A DNA stretch of 45,428 nt from Hyphomicrobiales bacterium (GTDB taxonomy: Bacteria; Pseudomonadota; Alphaproteobacteria; Rhizobiales; Rhizobiaceae). The notes under the pieces are model-generated. The model did not search any database. It saw nothing but the letters and a program-made list of their open reading frames with translations, and was not told where the DNA came from. The DNA is taken from positions 1 through 45,428 of the forward strand of contig UICE01000010.1 of assembly GCA_900471815.1 (NCBI GenBank). Direction: 5' to 3'. This document shows positions 9,148 to 20,319 of the stretch, piece after piece. Every line of letters begins with the position of its first letter. The stretch's first letter is position 1. Made by a program: the position numbers and the translations under genes.

Positions 9148-11138
9148 CAGAAGTTGCTCCCGAGCATCATCCACGTGACGAGTGCGGCGACCCCGATGAG
9201 CATCGCGAACGCATAGTGATAAAGGTAACCGGTTTGCAGGCGCACCACGCGGTTGGTGACATCAACAACACGGGCGGAAATACCATCCGGGCCATGCCCA
9301 TCAATCAGCCAACCATCGCCGCGCTTCCAGAGGAATTTGCCGAGTGCCATTGCCGGGCGAACGAAGAGGAAATCATACAGCTCGTCAAAATACCATTTGT
9401 TCAACAGGAACTGGTAAAGTCCGGAATGCTGTTCGGCCAAACGGCGCGGGGTTTCCGGTGAGCGAATGTAGAAGTACCAGGCACCGATAAAGCCCGCTAC
9501 CATTGCCAGGAATGGCGACATGGCAACGATGAAAGGCACGTGGTGATACTCCGCCAATATTTCGTTTTCAGGCCCGGTAAACAGCGCACCCTTCCAGAAC
9601 TCGGCATATTCGTGGCCGAAGAAAAACTCCTTGAACACGACACCGGCAAAGAGAGCGCCAATGGCCAGAATGAACAGAGGCACAAGCATGATGTAAGGCG
9701 ATTCATGGACGTGATGCATCACATCATGGCTTGCACGCGGCTTTCCATGGAATGTCATGAATATCAGGCGCCATGAATAGAAGCTGGTAAATACAGCCGC
9801 AATCACAAGCAGAATGAAAGCGTAGCCTGAAACCGGACTATGCGAAGCAAAGGCCGATTCAATGATCGCGTCCTTGGAGAAGAACCCTGCCGTGCCGATA
9901 ACGGTACCTGGAATACCAAGCCCAGTCAGTGCAACTGTTCCGATGATCATCATCCAATAGGTCTTGGGGATGAGCTTACGCAGACCACCCATGCGGCGCA
10001 TGTCCTGTTCGTCGGAAACGGCATGGATAACCGAACCGGCGCAAAGGAAAAGCAAGGCTTTGAAGAAGGCGTGCGTAAACAGATGGAACACACCTGCGCC
10101 ATAGGCACCAAGGCCGAGCGCGACGAACATATAGCCAAGCTGCGAGCAGGTTGAATAAGCGATGACGCGCTTGATATCGTTCTGGACCAGACCGACGGTC
10201 GCAGCAAAGAAAGCTGTTGTTGCGCCGACGACCGTCACGAAGATCAAAGCGGTATGGGACAGCTCGAATATTGGTGACAGACGCGCCACCATGAAAACGC
10301 CGGCCGTGACCATCGTTGCGGCATGGATCAGCGCCGACACAGGTGTCGGGCCTTCCATGGCATCCGGCAGCCATGTGTGCAGCAAAAACTGTGCCGACTT
10401 ACCCATGGCGCCCATGAACAGTAGCAAACAGGCAATGGTGATTGCGCCCTGCTTGTCGAGTTCATAGCCAAGGAAGTTCAAGACAACCTTCCCTGCATCC
10501 GCAGCGCCTTCAGCAGGAAGATAGGTAGCAGCGGCGCTAAACAATGTATCGAACTGAACAGTATCGAAAAGCACGAAAAGCGAGAAAATGCCGAGCAAGA
10601 AACCAAAGTCACCAACACGATTGACTATAAAGGCTTTCATGGCGGCAGCATTTGCCGAAGGCTTCTTGAACCAGAAGCCGATAAGCAAATAGGAAGCAAG
10701 ACCAACACCTTCCCAGCCAAAGAACATCTGGACAAGGTTGTCGCCGGTCACAAGCATCAGCATTGCGAAGGTAAAGAGCGAAAGATAGGCGAAGAAACGC
10801 GGGCGATGCGGATCGTGATGCATATAGCCGATAGAATATGTATGCACGAGGGCCGATACAGTATTGACCACGACGAGCATGACAACCGTCAGCGTATCAA
10901 TACGAAGAGCCCAGTCGAAGCTCAACGAGCCGGATTCCACCCAATGCAGAACCGGAACTTTGAACGCCTCGCCGTGACCAAGACCTACGCTTACAAAGGC
11001 TACCCAAGACAGGATAGCGACAATGATCAGCAGACCAGTCGTTACATATTCACTCGCCTTGGCACCGATTGACGAGCCAAAAAGGCCCGCTATCAGAAAG
11101 CCGATCAGCGGTAGGAAGACAATCGCCAGATACAGCAT
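9147..11138 (-). CDS. nuoL: NADH-quinone oxidoreductase subunit L
   Basis: Distal antiporter-like subunit of complex I with the long lateral helix along the membrane arm. It has 663 residues. [16 protein letters not shown] carries the channel glutamate region; [29 protein letters not shown] and [18 protein letters not shown] are signature helices. The C-terminal 120 residues contain the extension that forms the lateral helix and the final transmembrane helix ([15 protein letters not shown]). It starts seven bases after nuoK and ends in a TGATG overlap with nuoM. Confidence 0.97.
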   Translation of the reverse strand: MLYLAIVFLPLIGFLIAGLFGSSIGAKASEYVTTGLLIIVAILSWVAFVSVGLGHGEAFKVPVLHWVESGSLSFDWALRIDTLTVVMLVVVNTVSALVHTYSIGYMHHDPHRPRFFAYLSLFTFAMLMLVTGDNLVQMFFGWEGVGLASYLLIGFWFKKPSANAAAMKAFIVNRVGDFGFLLGIFSLFVLFDTVQFDTLFSAAATYLPAEGAADAGKVVLNFLGYELDKQGAITIACLLLFMGAMGKSAQFLLHTWLPDAMEGPTPVSALIHAATMVTAGVFMVARLSPIFELSHTALIFVTVVGATTAFFAATVGLVQNDIKRVIAYSTCSQLGYMFVALGLGAYGAGVFHLFTHAFFKALLFLCAGSVIHAVSDEQDMRRMGGLRKLIPKTYWMMIIGTVALTGLGIPGTVIGTAGFFSKDAIIESAFASHSPVSGYAFILLVIAAVFTSFYSWRLIFMTFHGKPRASHDVMHHVHESPYIMLVPLFILAIGALFAGVVFKEFFFGHEYAEFWKGALFTGPENEILAEYHHVPFIVAMSPFLAMVAGFIGAWYFYIRSPETPRRLAEQHSGLYQFLLNKWYFDELYDFLFVRPAMALGKFLWKRGDGWLIDGHGPDGISARVVDVTNRVVRLQTGYLYHYAFAMLIGVAALVTWMMLGSNF

Positions 11139-11145
11139 GCCCCCG

Positions 11146-11454
11146 TCAACCTTTCATCATATTGACGTCTTCCACGGCAATCGACCCACGATTGCGGTAG
11201 AACACGACGAGAATTGCAAGACCGATCGCAGCCTCAGCAGCAGCAACAGTCAGAACAAACAATGCGAAGATCTGGCCAACCAGATCACCCAACGCGGCTG
11301 AGAAAGCCACGAAATTCAAATTAACTGCCAGAAGGATCAATTCGACCGACATCAGGATAATGATCACGTTCTTCCTGTTAAGGAAAATGCCGAAGATGCC
11401 CATCGTGAACAACAAGGCAGAGACAGTGAGATAGTGAGCGATACCGATTTCCAT
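11146..11454 (-). CDS. nuoK: NADH-quinone oxidoreductase subunit K
   Basis: Small membrane subunit of complex I, 102 residues with three transmembrane helices. [18 protein letters not shown] carries the conserved buried glutamate of helix 2; [15 protein letters not shown] holds the second. Two ATGs in a row (11457 and 11454) overlap or abut the nuoJ stop, and a TTG lies at 11460. I chose 11454 because the product then begins MEIGIAHYL with the usual family length. The ATG at 11457 would overlap the nuoJ stop as TGATG and add one methionine, so either is possible. Confidence 0.95.
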   Translation of the reverse strand: MEIGIAHYLTVSALLFTMGIFGIFLNRKNVIIILMSVELILLAVNLNFVAFSAALGDLVGQIFALFVLTVAAAEAAIGLAILVVFYRNRGSIAVEDVNMMKG

Positions 11455-11456
11455 CA

Positions 11457-12077
11457 TCAAATACCTTTGCCTGTTTCAACCTGTTTGATCTCGACCGCCG
11501 TTTCAGGCGTGCGCGCGACCTGCTGCGAGATATTCTGACGCTTGATGCCCTCCTTGTGGCGCAGCGTCAGGACGATCGCACCGATCATTGCAACCAGCAG
11601 CACAAGACCTGCAATCTGAAAGAAATAAACGTAATCAGTGTAGAGAATATCGCCGAGCGCCGCCGTATTGGACCGTGTGGCAATGTCCGGCGTTGGCTGA
11701 ACGACGACCGACGCAACATTTGGCGCAAAGACTGAACCGCCGAGCACCACAATCAATTCAACTGCAAGGATAATACCAACAAGCGCCCCAACCGGAGCAT
11801 ACTGCAAGGCGCCGCTTTTCAGTTCGGCAAAGTCCACATCCAACATCATGACAACGAAGAGGAAGAGAACAGCCACCGCACCGACATAGACAACAAGAAG
11901 GATCATCGCCAGGAATTCAGCGCCGGTCAGCAGGAACAGTCCCGCCGCATTAAAGAAGGCAAGGATAAGGAACAGTACGGAATGCACTGGATTGCGGGCT
12001 GCAATCACCATGAAAGCACTGGCGATTGTTATGAAGGCGAAGAGGTAAAAAAACGCCGCCGCTATACCTGTCAGCAT
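11457..12077 (-). CDS. nuoJ: NADH-quinone oxidoreductase subunit J
   Basis: Membrane subunit of complex I, 206 residues with five predicted transmembrane helices. The family segment [28 protein letters not shown] and the helix [15 protein letters not shown] (containing the pi-bulge helix 3 region) are clear. The C-terminal polar tail of about 35 residues ([19 protein letters not shown] onward) is typical of Rhizobiales. A 155-base gap carrying an inverted repeat separates it from nuoI, the widest break inside the nuo cluster. Confidence 0.96.
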   Translation of the reverse strand: MLTGIAAAFFYLFAFITIASAFMVIAARNPVHSVLFLILAFFNAAGLFLLTGAEFLAMILLVVYVGAVAVLFLFVVMMLDVDFAELKSGALQYAPVGALVGIILAVELIVVLGGSVFAPNVASVVVQPTPDIATRSNTAALGDILYTDYVYFFQIAGLVLLVAMIGAIVLTLRHKEGIKRQNISQQVARTPETAVEIKQVETGKGI

Positions 12078-12183
12078 GGGTTCCCCCGATTTCCATTCCG
12101 GCAGAATGTTCTGCCATTTTCAACGAATCGGCCGCACATTCGGCAACCGGTCCTTCCAAATTTCAAGCGTCTTAGCGCATGTT

Positions 12184-12210
12184 CATGTCTGGTTGAAGCG
12201 ACCGGACATG
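12184..12210. repeat. Imperfect palindrome between nuoJ and nuoI
   Basis: CATGTCTGGT (12184-12193) is followed after seven bases by ACCGGACATG (12201-12210), a ten-base inverted repeat with one G-T wobble. It is flanked by further partly matching arms (GCGCATGT before, ACACAAGCGC after). It lies alone in a 155-base gap of a tight operon. It may be a degenerate copy of one of the small palindromic intergenic elements common in Rhizobiales, or an mRNA-stability hairpin. No T tract follows on the minus strand, so it is not a normal terminator. Confidence 0.55.
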
Positions 12211-12232
12211 GACACAAGCGCGCAGTCGTCAA

Positions 12233-12724
12233 TTAACGGTAAGGCGCGTCCAGAGCGATATTGCGCGCCAGTTCCCGCTCCCATCGATCGCCATTGGCGA
12301 TCAACCGTTCCTTGTCGTAGTAAAGTTCTTCACGGGTTTCCGTGGCGAACTCAAAATTCGGCCCTTCGACAATCGCATCGACCGGGCAAGCTTCCTGACA
12401 GAAGCCGCAGTAAATGCACTTCACCATGTCGATATCGTAACGAACGGTGCGGCGCGTTCCATCATTGCGGCGTGGGCCAGCTTCGATGGTTATCGCCTGC
12501 GCCGGACAGATCGCCTCGCAAAGCTTGCAGGCAATGCAGCGCTCTTCCCCATTGGGGTAGCGGCGCAACGCATGCTCACCACGAAAGCGCGGGCTGATTG
12601 GTCCCTTTTCATAGGGATAATTCAATGTTGCCTTGGGCGCGAAGAACTGCCGCATCGACAAAAAGAATGCGTTGACGAACTCTAAAAGGAGTAGCGATTT
12701 GGCAGCTTGTGCGAGCGAACTCAT
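12233..12724 (-). CDS. nuoI: NADH-quinone oxidoreductase subunit I
   Basis: Electron-transfer subunit of complex I carrying the two [4Fe-4S] clusters N6a and N6b that pass electrons towards NuoB. It has 163 residues with two ferredoxin motifs, [12 protein letters not shown] and [12 protein letters not shown], eight cysteines in all. An amphipathic N-terminal helix ([19 protein letters not shown]) associates with the membrane arm. Its start overlaps the nuoH stop by four bases (ATGA). Confidence 0.98.
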   Translation of the reverse strand: MSSLAQAAKSLLLLEFVNAFFLSMRQFFAPKATLNYPYEKGPISPRFRGEHALRRYPNGEERCIACKLCEAICPAQAITIEAGPRRNDGTRRTVRYDIDMVKCIYCGFCQEACPVDAIVEGPNFEFATETREELYYDKERLIANGDRWERELARNIALDAPYR

Positions 12725-13767
12725 GGTGTAAGCCCCGTGATTTTGAGAAAGGCTGCGGTCGCAACAACCATGAAGAGCGAGATCGGGAGGAATACTTTCC
12801 AGCCAAGACGCATCAACTGATCATAGCGGTACCGCGGAACAAATGCCTTCACCATGGCGAACATGAAGAAGCACATAAAGAGTTTCAGCAGGAACCAGAC
12901 AACACCCGGAACCCAGTTCAGGAACCAGACATCGACCGGCGGCAACCATCCACCGAGGAACATGATGGTCGTCAATGCGCACATCAACGTGATGGCAACA
13001 TACTCGCCGAGGAAGAAAAGCAGAAACGCTGTCGACGAGTATTCGATCATATGACCGGCAACGAGTTCGGATTCAGCTTCAACCAGATCAAAGGGTGGGC
13101 GATTGGTTTCAGCCAAAGCCGAAATGAAGAAGATGATGAACATCGGGAAGAGGCCGAGCCAATACCAGTCAAGGAAAGAGCTTGGCAGGCCAGCCATTGT
13201 GCCTAGGCCATCCCTCTGCGAATTGACGATATCCGTCAGGTTCAGTGAACCCACGCAAAGCAGGACGGTGACAATCACGAAGCCGATGGAGACTTCGTAG
13301 GAAACCATCTGCGCTGCAGACCGGAGCGCGCCAAGGAACGGATATTTCGAGTTGGACGCCCAACCAGCCATGATCACGCCATAGACTTCCAGTGACGAAA
13401 TCGCGAGAACATAAAGAATACCGACATTGACGTTGGCAACGGCCCAGCCTTCATTGACCGGGATAACAGCCCATGCAGCCATGGCCAGAACCGATGAAAC
13501 CAAAGGCGCAAGAAGGAAAATACCCTTGTTTGCACCCGATGGAATAATCGGTTCCTTGACAACAAACTTGAGAAGATCGGCGAAGGACTGCAGCAAACCG
13601 AAGGGGCCGACGACATTTGGGCCACGACGCAACTGTACAGCGGCCCAGATCTTGCGATCTGCCAAAAGCAGGTAAGCGATGATCAACAGCATCACGACCA
13701 GCAGCAGCAGTGATTTTCCGAGGATAATCAGCAGCGGGACGATGTACGTGTAGAATATGTCTTCCAT
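12721..13767 (-). CDS. nuoH: NADH-quinone oxidoreductase subunit H
   Basis: Membrane subunit of complex I forming much of the quinone-binding pocket at the junction with the hydrophilic arm. It has 348 residues and eight predicted transmembrane helices. Signatures are [26 protein letters not shown] near the N-terminus and [21 protein letters not shown] with the conserved acidic loop. The start is placed at the ATG at 13767 (MEDIFYTY). An upstream in-frame reading to 13818 would run into nuoG and lacks family similarity. It begins 16 bases after nuoG. Confidence 0.97.
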   Translation of the reverse strand: MEDIFYTYIVPLLIILGKSLLLLVVMLLIIAYLLLADRKIWAAVQLRRGPNVVGPFGLLQSFADLLKFVVKEPIIPSGANKGIFLLAPLVSSVLAMAAWAVIPVNEGWAVANVNVGILYVLAISSLEVYGVIMAGWASNSKYPFLGALRSAAQMVSYEVSIGFVIVTVLLCVGSLNLTDIVNSQRDGLGTMAGLPSSFLDWYWLGLFPMFIIFFISALAETNRPPFDLVEAESELVAGHMIEYSSTAFLLFFLGEYVAITLMCALTTIMFLGGWLPPVDVWFLNWVPGVVWFLLKLFMCFFMFAMVKAFVPRYRYDQLMRLGWKVFLPISLFMVVATAAFLKITGLTP

Positions 13768-13783
13768 GTCAGTCTCTTCCCGC

Positions 13784-15865
13784 CTACTCGGCTGCCTGCT
13801 TGAAGCCGCCCTTGGCAAGCGCTGAGCACTCCGCCATGACAGCAGAAGCCCGCGCTATCGGGTTGGTTAGGTAAAAATCAGCAATCGGCGAAACGAAGGC
13901 CGTCTTTTCAATCGAAAGGGATGCATTTGCCAGTTTTGCAACATCGGCAGAGGTACCAGATTCGATTGCATCGACCGCTGCCAGATGCGGATACTCTGCA
14001 TAGAGCTTCGAACGCAAGGCCACGAGAGAGTCGAAGGGCAGTTTTTTACCAAGAACATCAGACAGGGCACGCAGCACGGCCCAATCTTCTTTGGCATTGC
14101 CCGGAGCAAAACCGGCGCGATTGGTCATCTGCACCCGGCCTTCCGTGTTCACATATGTTCCGGACTTTTCAGTATAGGTTGCCCCAGGCAGAATAACGTC
14201 CGCATTATGCGCACCTTGGTCGCCATGCGTGCCGATATAGACTGTGAACGCACCGCTCTTGCCGGACCATGGAAGTTCGTCAGCGCCGAGCAGGAACAAT
14301 ACATCCAGTGCGCCGTTCATCTCGGCAACAGTCTTGCCGCCCTCACCCGGTACAAAGCCAATATCGAGCGCACCGACACGGCTTGCAGCCGTATGCACGA
14401 CGCCAAAACCATTCCACTCATCGCCAAGCGCGCCGGTATCAGCAGCGATTTTCGCTGCAAGACCGAGAACTGCCGCACTATCAGCACGGTTAAGCGCGCC
14501 CTGACCGATAAGAATCAGCGGATTCTTTGCTTTCTTAAGGACGCCATGGAACTTCAGCGAACCGGCGGCAAGGTCAGCCAGGGTTTCAGCACCCGCGCCA
14601 AGATATTCGTACTTGAAGCGCATATCGGCCTGCTCGCCGATAACTGCAATCGGTATCCCAGCAGCTCGCCAACGCTTGCGCAGACGCGCATTGAGCAAGG
14701 AAGCCTCAAAGCGCGGATTCGAACCAATGATCAAAACCGCATCGGCTTGCTCAATTCCATCAATCGATGGGTTGAAAATGTAGGATGCGCGGCCATTGGC
14801 CGTGTTGAGCACCGAACCATCCTGGCGCGCATCGGTATTGGCTGAACCAAGCGACTGCATCAGCAGCTTCAGGGCATACATTTCTTCGACGGTTGCCAGA
14901 TCGCCTGCAATCGCGCCGATCTTTTCGCCGCTTGTCTTCGCAACAGCGGCCTTGATCGCCTCAAAGGCTTCCGGCCAGCTGGCAGCAACAAGACGTCCGT
15001 CCTTGCGGATATATGGCCGGTCAAGACGTTGTGTACGCAAACCGTCCCAGATGAAACGTGTTTTGTCGGAAATCCATTCCTCGTTCACCTGCTCATTGAC
15101 GCGCGGCAGAATGCGCATCACTTCGCGGCCTCGCGTATCAACGCGGATCGCTGAACCGACAGCGTCCATCACATCGATGGATTCAGTCTTCGTTAGTTCC
15201 CAGGGCCGCGCCTGGAAAGCGTAGGGCTTGGATGTCAAAGCACCAACCGGGCAAAGATCAATCACATTGCCCTGCAGTTCGGAGGTCATCGCCTGTTCAA
15301 GATAGGTGGTGATCTCGGCATCTTCGCCGCGACCAATCAGACCGAGCTCGGAGATGCCGGCAACTTCAGTGGTAAAGCGAACGCAACGCGTGCAATGAAT
15401 GCAGCGTGTCATGATCGTCTTGACCAATGGGCCGATATATTTGTCCTCAACAGCGCGCTTGTTTTCCTTGTAGCGTGATGAATCCACGCCAAAAGCCATC
15501 GCCTGATCCTGCAGATCGCACTCACCGCCCTGATCGCAGATCGGGCAATCCAGCGGATGGTTGATCAAGAGAAATTCCATCACGCCTTCGCGGGCCTTCT
15601 TGACCATAGGCGTATTGGTAAAGATTTCCGGCGTCTCGCCATTTGGACCTGGACGCAGATCGCGGACACCCATGGCGCAGGAAGCAGCTGGCTTAGGCGG
15701 CCCTCCCTTGACCTCGATCAGGCACATGCGGCAATTGCCGGCGATCGACAAACGCTCATGGAAACAGAAACGCGGCACTTCTGCACCAGCCGTTTCTGCA
15801 GCCTGCAGAAGCGTGTAGTGATCCGGTACCTCGATTTCATTACCGTCGACTTTGATCTTCGCCAT
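13784..15865 (-). CDS. nuoG: NADH-quinone oxidoreductase subunit G
   Basis: Iron-sulfur subunit of the NADH-dehydrogenase module. It has 693 residues. The N-terminal [2Fe-2S] domain is [19 protein letters not shown]; next is the His-Cys cluster N5 region [17 protein letters not shown], then CIHCTRC for cluster N4, then a large molybdopterin-oxidoreductase-like domain without a cofactor. The ATG at 15865 (MAKIKVDG) is chosen over an in-frame start at 15934 because the family begins there and GCGAGG lies upstream. A 94-base gap precedes it, after the stand-alone helix-hairpin-helix gene. Confidence 0.97.
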   Translation of the reverse strand: MAKIKVDGNEIEVPDHYTLLQAAETAGAEVPRFCFHERLSIAGNCRMCLIEVKGGPPKPAASCAMGVRDLRPGPNGETPEIFTNTPMVKKAREGVMEFLLINHPLDCPICDQGGECDLQDQAMAFGVDSSRYKENKRAVEDKYIGPLVKTIMTRCIHCTRCVRFTTEVAGISELGLIGRGEDAEITTYLEQAMTSELQGNVIDLCPVGALTSKPYAFQARPWELTKTESIDVMDAVGSAIRVDTRGREVMRILPRVNEQVNEEWISDKTRFIWDGLRTQRLDRPYIRKDGRLVAASWPEAFEAIKAAVAKTSGEKIGAIAGDLATVEEMYALKLLMQSLGSANTDARQDGSVLNTANGRASYIFNPSIDGIEQADAVLIIGSNPRFEASLLNARLRKRWRAAGIPIAVIGEQADMRFKYEYLGAGAETLADLAAGSLKFHGVLKKAKNPLILIGQGALNRADSAAVLGLAAKIAADTGALGDEWNGFGVVHTAASRVGALDIGFVPGEGGKTVAEMNGALDVLFLLGADELPWSGKSGAFTVYIGTHGDQGAHNADVILPGATYTEKSGTYVNTEGRVQMTNRAGFAPGNAKEDWAVLRALSDVLGKKLPFDSLVALRSKLYAEYPHLAAVDAIESGTSADVAKLANASLSIEKTAFVSPIADFYLTNPIARASAVMAECSALAKGGFKQAAE

Positions 15866-15959
15866 CGTCTGTCCAACCTCGCGGAACATTCCGCATTCTT
15901 TTCCGGCTGCCTTGAAGGCCGCCAACAATTTCATACCGCCGGTACGACCGGCATGCTCT

Positions 15960-16511
15960 TTATTTTACTTCACTTACAAAACGGTTTGCCTGACCAACCC
16001 AGTCATCCCGCGAAATCCGGCCATTCAACTTCAGCTGTCCATCAATCTTGGCAATATCATCCGCTGTCCATGCTGCGATCTGCGCATAAGAACGAATGCC
16101 CATGGAGTTGAGAACTTGTTCAAGCTTCGGCCCTATCCCCGAAATCTTTTTAAGATTGTCGATTGCTGCCGATGAAATATTTTCCAACGAATTGGCGATA
16201 ACGTCGTTCTTGCTGCGCTGGGCCGGTTCGGAAGCCTTTGCTGCCTCGCCTGTCTTCTCACGAATGGCTGCCTTAAGATCAGCAATAGCGACAGGAGCGG
16301 TTTGTTTCACGCCTGTCGTCTTCAAATCGAACGAGCCAAGCATGGCATTTGTCCAAATACCGAACATGCGTGTGGCAATAGCAGTGCTCGCAACGGAAAC
16401 AGCCGCGGCTACCTCAAGCTGAGGTGCCAATAGATTGGCAACCGGAATCATCTGTTTCGGCAAGAAAGCCGCCCAGTCAGATCCCAGTGGTTTGTTTCCG
16501 ATGTTGGACAT
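15960..16511 (-). CDS. Helix-hairpin-helix protein encoded within the nuo operon
   Basis: A 183-residue protein, not a classical complex I subunit, between nuoF and nuoG. Residues 1-75 are hydrophobic/alanine-rich and look somewhat phasin-like ([13 protein letters not shown]); about 80-115 is a charged linker. From residue 121 comes a helix-hairpin-helix type domain ([32 protein letters not shown]). That last domain closely resembles the C-terminal extension of NuoE in this same operon, so one probably derives from the other. Homologues at this position occur in Rhizobiales, often annotated loosely as NADH dehydrogenase-related. A role in complex I assembly is an inference. The start is the ATG at 16511 ([10 protein letters not shown]); it ends 94 bases before nuoG. 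Confidence 0.8.
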   Translation of the reverse strand: MSNIGNKPLGSDWAAFLPKQMIPVANLLAPQLEVAAAVSVASTAIATRMFGIWTNAMLGSFDLKTTGVKQTAPVAIADLKAAIREKTGEAAKASEPAQRSKNDVIANSLENISSAAIDNLKKISGIGPKLEQVLNSMGIRSYAQIAAWTADDIAKIDGQLKLNGRISRDDWVGQANRFVSEVK

Positions 16512-16524
16512 CAATCCTTCAACC

Positions 16525-17829
16525 CTATTCCGCAGCCACAAGCACAGGACGGCTTGCATCTGCGTTACGTGAAAACTCATCGATACGGCGTTCGATTTCC
16601 GGGCGGAAATGACGGATCAATCCCTGAACCGGCCATGCAGCGGCATCACCCAGAGCACAAATGGTGTGGCCTTCAATCTGCTTTGTTACATCAAGCAGCA
16701 TGTCGATTTCGCGCTTCTGCGCATTACCGGTCACCATGCGCTCCATAACGCGCCACATCCAGCCAGTGCCTTCACGGCAAGGCGTGCACTGACCGCAGCT
16801 TTCATGCTTGAAAAAGTAGGAAAGACGGGCAATTGCGCGAACAATATCCGTGGACTTGTCCATGACGATAACCGCAGCAGTTCCGAAAGATGATTTCACG
16901 GCTCGCAGCCCGTCAAAATCCATCGGGCAATCAATAATGTCAGCCGCAGGAACCACCGGACACGAAGCACCGCCTGGAATTACGGCGAGCAGATTATCCC
17001 AACCGCCGCGAATACCGCCCGCATGACGTTCGATCAATTCGCGGAAAGGGATGCCCATTTCTTCTTCAACGGTACATGGATTGTTGACATGACCGGATAC
17101 CATGAAAAGCTTGGTGCCGACATTGTTTGGACGGCCAATACTCGAAAACCAGGCAGCACCACGACGCAAGATGGTCGGCGCAACAGCGATGGACTCGACA
17201 TTGTTTACAGTGGTCGGGCAGCCATAAAGACCCATATTGGCCGGAAATGGCGGCTTCAGGCGGGGTTGGCCCTTCTTGCCTTCAAGGCTTTCAAGCAGCG
17301 CTGTTTCTTCACCGCAAATATAAGCACCCGCGCCGTGATGGACGTAGATGTCGTAGTCCCAGCCATTCTTGTTATTCTTGCCAAGCAGACCGGCATCGTA
17401 GCATTCATCAATGGCGAGCTGCAGCGCTTCGCGTTCACGGATATATTCGCCGCGCACATAGATATAGCAGGTATGTGCAGCCATGGCGAAACCGGCGATC
17501 AGGCAACCCTCGATCAATGTATGCGGATCGTGCCGCATAATATCACGATCCTTGCATGTGCCCGGCTCGGATTCATCGGCATTGATAACGAGATAATGCG
17601 GACGGCCGTCACTTTCCTTCGGCATAAAGGACCATTTCAGACCGGTCGGAAAGCCTGCCCCGCCGCGTCCACGCAAGCCGGAGGCCTTCATCTCGTTGAT
17701 GATCCAGTCGCGGCCTTTGGCGATGATTCCCGCCGTGCCATCCCAATGGCCGCGCGACATCACGCCCTTCAACGACTTGTCGTGAAGGCCATAAATATTA
17801 TTGAAGATGCGGTCCTTATCAGCAAGCAT
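16525..17829 (-). CDS. nuoF: NADH-quinone oxidoreductase subunit F
   Basis: NADH-oxidising subunit of complex I, 434 residues, binding NADH, FMN and cluster N3. Visible are the NADH/FMN glycine-rich segment [17 protein letters not shown], the second glycine-rich stretch [22 protein letters not shown], and the [4Fe-4S] motif [12 protein letters not shown] with the fourth cysteine in [10 protein letters not shown]. Length matches the alphaproteobacterial family. It starts 65 bases after nuoE and stops 13 bases before the helix-hairpin-helix gene. Confidence 0.98.
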   Translation of the reverse strand: MLADKDRIFNNIYGLHDKSLKGVMSRGHWDGTAGIIAKGRDWIINEMKASGLRGRGGAGFPTGLKWSFMPKESDGRPHYLVINADESEPGTCKDRDIMRHDPHTLIEGCLIAGFAMAAHTCYIYVRGEYIREREALQLAIDECYDAGLLGKNNKNGWDYDIYVHHGAGAYICGEETALLESLEGKKGQPRLKPPFPANMGLYGCPTTVNNVESIAVAPTILRRGAAWFSSIGRPNNVGTKLFMVSGHVNNPCTVEEEMGIPFRELIERHAGGIRGGWDNLLAVIPGGASCPVVPAADIIDCPMDFDGLRAVKSSFGTAAVIVMDKSTDIVRAIARLSYFFKHESCGQCTPCREGTGWMWRVMERMVTGNAQKREIDMLLDVTKQIEGHTICALGDAAAWPVQGLIRHFRPEIERRIDEFSRNADASRPVLVAAE

Positions 17830-17894
17830 TTCGCACCGGTCCTACTCTCTTCGTCCATACTCGCGAATGCAAATTGCGCATCCGCCAATCCAAT

Positions 17895-19073
17895 TTATCT
17901 CGGCTTCTTGCCGAAAACCTTGATGTATTCAGCTTCGCCGCCCTTGGCCAAAGCCTTGGCTTGCTTGACCCAATCGTCGCGCTCGATACGTCCCTTGAAA
18001 TTCAGGTAATTATCAACCCATTCACGTTCGGCTTTTTTCCACGCCGCGACCTGCGCGTAGGTGAATATACCAAGATCGTGAAGAATGCCTTCAATCTTCG
18101 GGCCAACACCGGCAATCAACTTGAGATCGTCAACGATCGCTGGCTTTTCGATGCCGGCCGGGCGGTTATTGTCAGTGAGCGAAGCTGCCTTGGCAGGCGC
18201 CTTGATGGTCTGCACATCGGGCTTCTCGCCAAGCGAACCTTCCGCCAATGGCGGGTTCTTGATCATCCGGGCCGCTGAACTGGCTGTCGGCGCTGGCTTT
18301 GATGTCGCCGCCTCACCACCCTTTGCCGCCTTCACCGGAGAAGGTGTTTTGATTGCCGGATTAGTTGCATCATCATGCGTTACCGGCTTGCTCGCATTGG
18401 AGGGCGGAACCTGCGACGTTGCGCTGGCCGCCTTGCTTCCACGACCTGATTTTACAATTGCGGCAGTATCAATAAGCGAAGTCGGAAGACCTTGGGGAGC
18501 CGAGAAATGACGGTCAATCTGAGGACCAACGGGCACGGACGCGCCGTTTCCTGCCTCGAAGGCATCGATAATCTCTTCAAGACGTTCTGGCGTCAGATCT
18601 TCATAAGTGTCTTTGAACACCATGATCATGGGGGCATTGACACAGGCCCCGAGGCATTCAACCTCTTCCCATGACAATGTACCAGATTCATTCAAATGAA
18701 ACTGCTCATGATGAATCTTGCTCTGGCAGACCTTTTTCAGGTCTTCCGAACCGCGAAGCATGCAAGGCGTTGTACCGCAAACCTGAATATGCGCACGCGT
18801 ACCGACCGGCTTCAGCTGAAACTGCGTGTAAAAAGTTGCGACTTCAAGGACACGGATCATCGGCATGTCGAGCATTTCTGCAACATGCTCAATGGCTGCT
18901 TTGGTGACCCAGCCATCCTGTTCCTGCGCCCGCATCAAAAGCGGGATGACAGCGGACTGCTCGCGGCCTTTGGGATATTTCTTGATTGCAAGCTTCGCCC
19001 AGGCGCTGTTTTCGCGATTGAACGCGAAGGTAGCGGGCTGGACGTTATCTTCGGCTAGACGACGGACTGACAT
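17895..19073 (-). CDS. nuoE: NADH-quinone oxidoreductase subunit E with C-terminal helix-hairpin-helix extension
   Basis: The first 180 residues are the thioredoxin-like [2Fe-2S] subunit, with four ligands at C99, C104, C140 and C144 (CGTTPC and CLGAC). The rest is unusual for the family at large: a low-complexity Ala/Lys/Pro-rich linker (about 190-310), then a helix-hairpin-helix type domain (LIAGVGPKIEGIL from residue 319, GRIERDDWVKQA). This doubles the length to 392 residues. Long NuoE forms are known in Rhizobiales. The extension resembles the C-terminal half of the 183-residue protein encoded after nuoF. The start overlaps the nuoD stop by one base (TAATG). Confidence 0.96.
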   Translation of the reverse strand: MSVRRLAEDNVQPATFAFNRENSAWAKLAIKKYPKGREQSAVIPLLMRAQEQDGWVTKAAIEHVAEMLDMPMIRVLEVATFYTQFQLKPVGTRAHIQVCGTTPCMLRGSEDLKKVCQSKIHHEQFHLNESGTLSWEEVECLGACVNAPMIMVFKDTYEDLTPERLEEIIDAFEAGNGASVPVGPQIDRHFSAPQGLPTSLIDTAAIVKSGRGSKAASATSQVPPSNASKPVTHDDATNPAIKTPSPVKAAKGGEAATSKPAPTASSAARMIKNPPLAEGSLGEKPDVQTIKAPAKAASLTDNNRPAGIEKPAIVDDLKLIAGVGPKIEGILHDLGIFTYAQVAAWKKAEREWVDNYLNFKGRIERDDWVKQAKALAKGGEAEYIKVFGKKPR

Positions 19074-20263
19074 TAACGATCAACCTCACCAAATACGATA
19101 TCAAGCGAGCCGAGAATGGCGGAAACGTCGGCTAGCATGTGACCACGGCATAGAAAATCCATGGCTTGAAGATGGGCAAAACCAGGTGCGCGCAGCTTGA
19201 CGCGGTAAGGCTTGTTCGACCCGTCGGAAACCAGAAACACACCAAATTCACCCTTTGGCGCTTCGACTGCGGCATAAACCTCGCCAGCAGGCACATGGTA
19301 ACCTTCAGTATAGAGCTTGAAGTGATGAATCAGCGCTTCCATGGAGCGCTTCATCTCGCCACGCTTCGGCGGAACGATCTTTGCAGACGTATTGGAAACA
19401 GGCCCTACCCGCTCCTTGCCTAGCAATTGCTCGACACACTGGCGCATGATGCGAACCGACTGGCGCATCTCTTCCATACGGATCAGATAACGATCATAGC
19501 AATCGCCATTCTTACCGATTGGAACATCAAATTCCATTTCCGAATAGCATTCATAAGGCTGCGACTTGCGCAAATCCCAAGCCGCGCCAGAGCCGCGAAC
19601 CATCACACCGGAAAAGCCCCAAGCCCAGGCATCTTCAAGATTTACGACGCCGATATCGACGTTACGCTGCTTGAAAATACGGTTTGGCGTAATCAGATCA
19701 TCGAGATTTTTTACAGTTTGCAAAAATGGATCACACCATTTGCCAATATCTTCGATGAGCTGATCCGGCAGATCCTGGTGCACACCACCTGGACGGAAAT
19801 AGGCAGCATGCATGCGTGCGCCACATGCGCGCTCATAGAATACCATCAGCTTTTCGCGCTCTTCAAAGCCCCAGAGCGGCGGTGTCAGCGCACCCACGTC
19901 CATCGCCTGCGTCGTCACGTTCAGCAGATGGGAAAGAATACGGCCGATTTCAGAAAAGAGCACGCGGATCAGCTGGCCGCGCTTAGGGACTTCGATCTTG
20001 AGCAAACGCTCCACAGCAAGCGCATAGGCGTGCTCCTGGTTCATCGGCGCCACATAGTCCAGGCGATCAAGATAAGGCACAGCCTGTAGATAGGTCTTGG
20101 CTTCCATCAACTTTTCAGTGCCACGATGCAGCAGGCCGATATGCGGATCGACACGTGCTACAACTTCGCCGTCAAGCTCCAGCACGAGGCGCAAAACGCC
20201 GTGCGCCGCAGGATGTTGCGGGCCAAAGTTGATGTTAAAGTTACGAACTTGAGTTTCAGCCAT
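19073..20263 (-). CDS. nuoD: NADH-quinone oxidoreductase subunit D
   Basis: The 49-kDa-type subunit of complex I, 396 residues, related to the large subunit of NiFe hydrogenases. With NuoB it forms the quinone-reduction site. Signatures include [15 protein letters not shown] near the N-terminus (with the conserved quinone-site histidine) and the central segments [17 protein letters not shown] and [10 protein letters not shown]. The C-terminus ends with a conserved arginine (FGEVDR). It lies 56 bases after nuoC and overlaps nuoE by one base. Confidence 0.98.
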   Translation of the reverse strand: MAETQVRNFNINFGPQHPAAHGVLRLVLELDGEVVARVDPHIGLLHRGTEKLMEAKTYLQAVPYLDRLDYVAPMNQEHAYALAVERLLKIEVPKRGQLIRVLFSEIGRILSHLLNVTTQAMDVGALTPPLWGFEEREKLMVFYERACGARMHAAYFRPGGVHQDLPDQLIEDIGKWCDPFLQTVKNLDDLITPNRIFKQRNVDIGVVNLEDAWAWGFSGVMVRGSGAAWDLRKSQPYECYSEMEFDVPIGKNGDCYDRYLIRMEEMRQSVRIMRQCVEQLLGKERVGPVSNTSAKIVPPKRGEMKRSMEALIHHFKLYTEGYHVPAGEVYAAVEAPKGEFGVFLVSDGSNKPYRVKLRAPGFAHLQAMDFLCRGHMLADVSAILGSLDIVFGEVDR

Positions 20264-20319
20264 TGTTGGCTTCCTGACATTGTGCGGATGGATTGCCGTG
20301 CTCGCTCATCGGGCGGACC

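Noticed and set aside
13985-14845. 286-residue plus-strand frame over nuoG
   Set aside because: Shadow of nuoG, no supporting features.
17023-18009. 328-residue plus-strand frame over nuoF and nuoE
   Set aside because: Shadow of conserved complex I genes; no family similarity.
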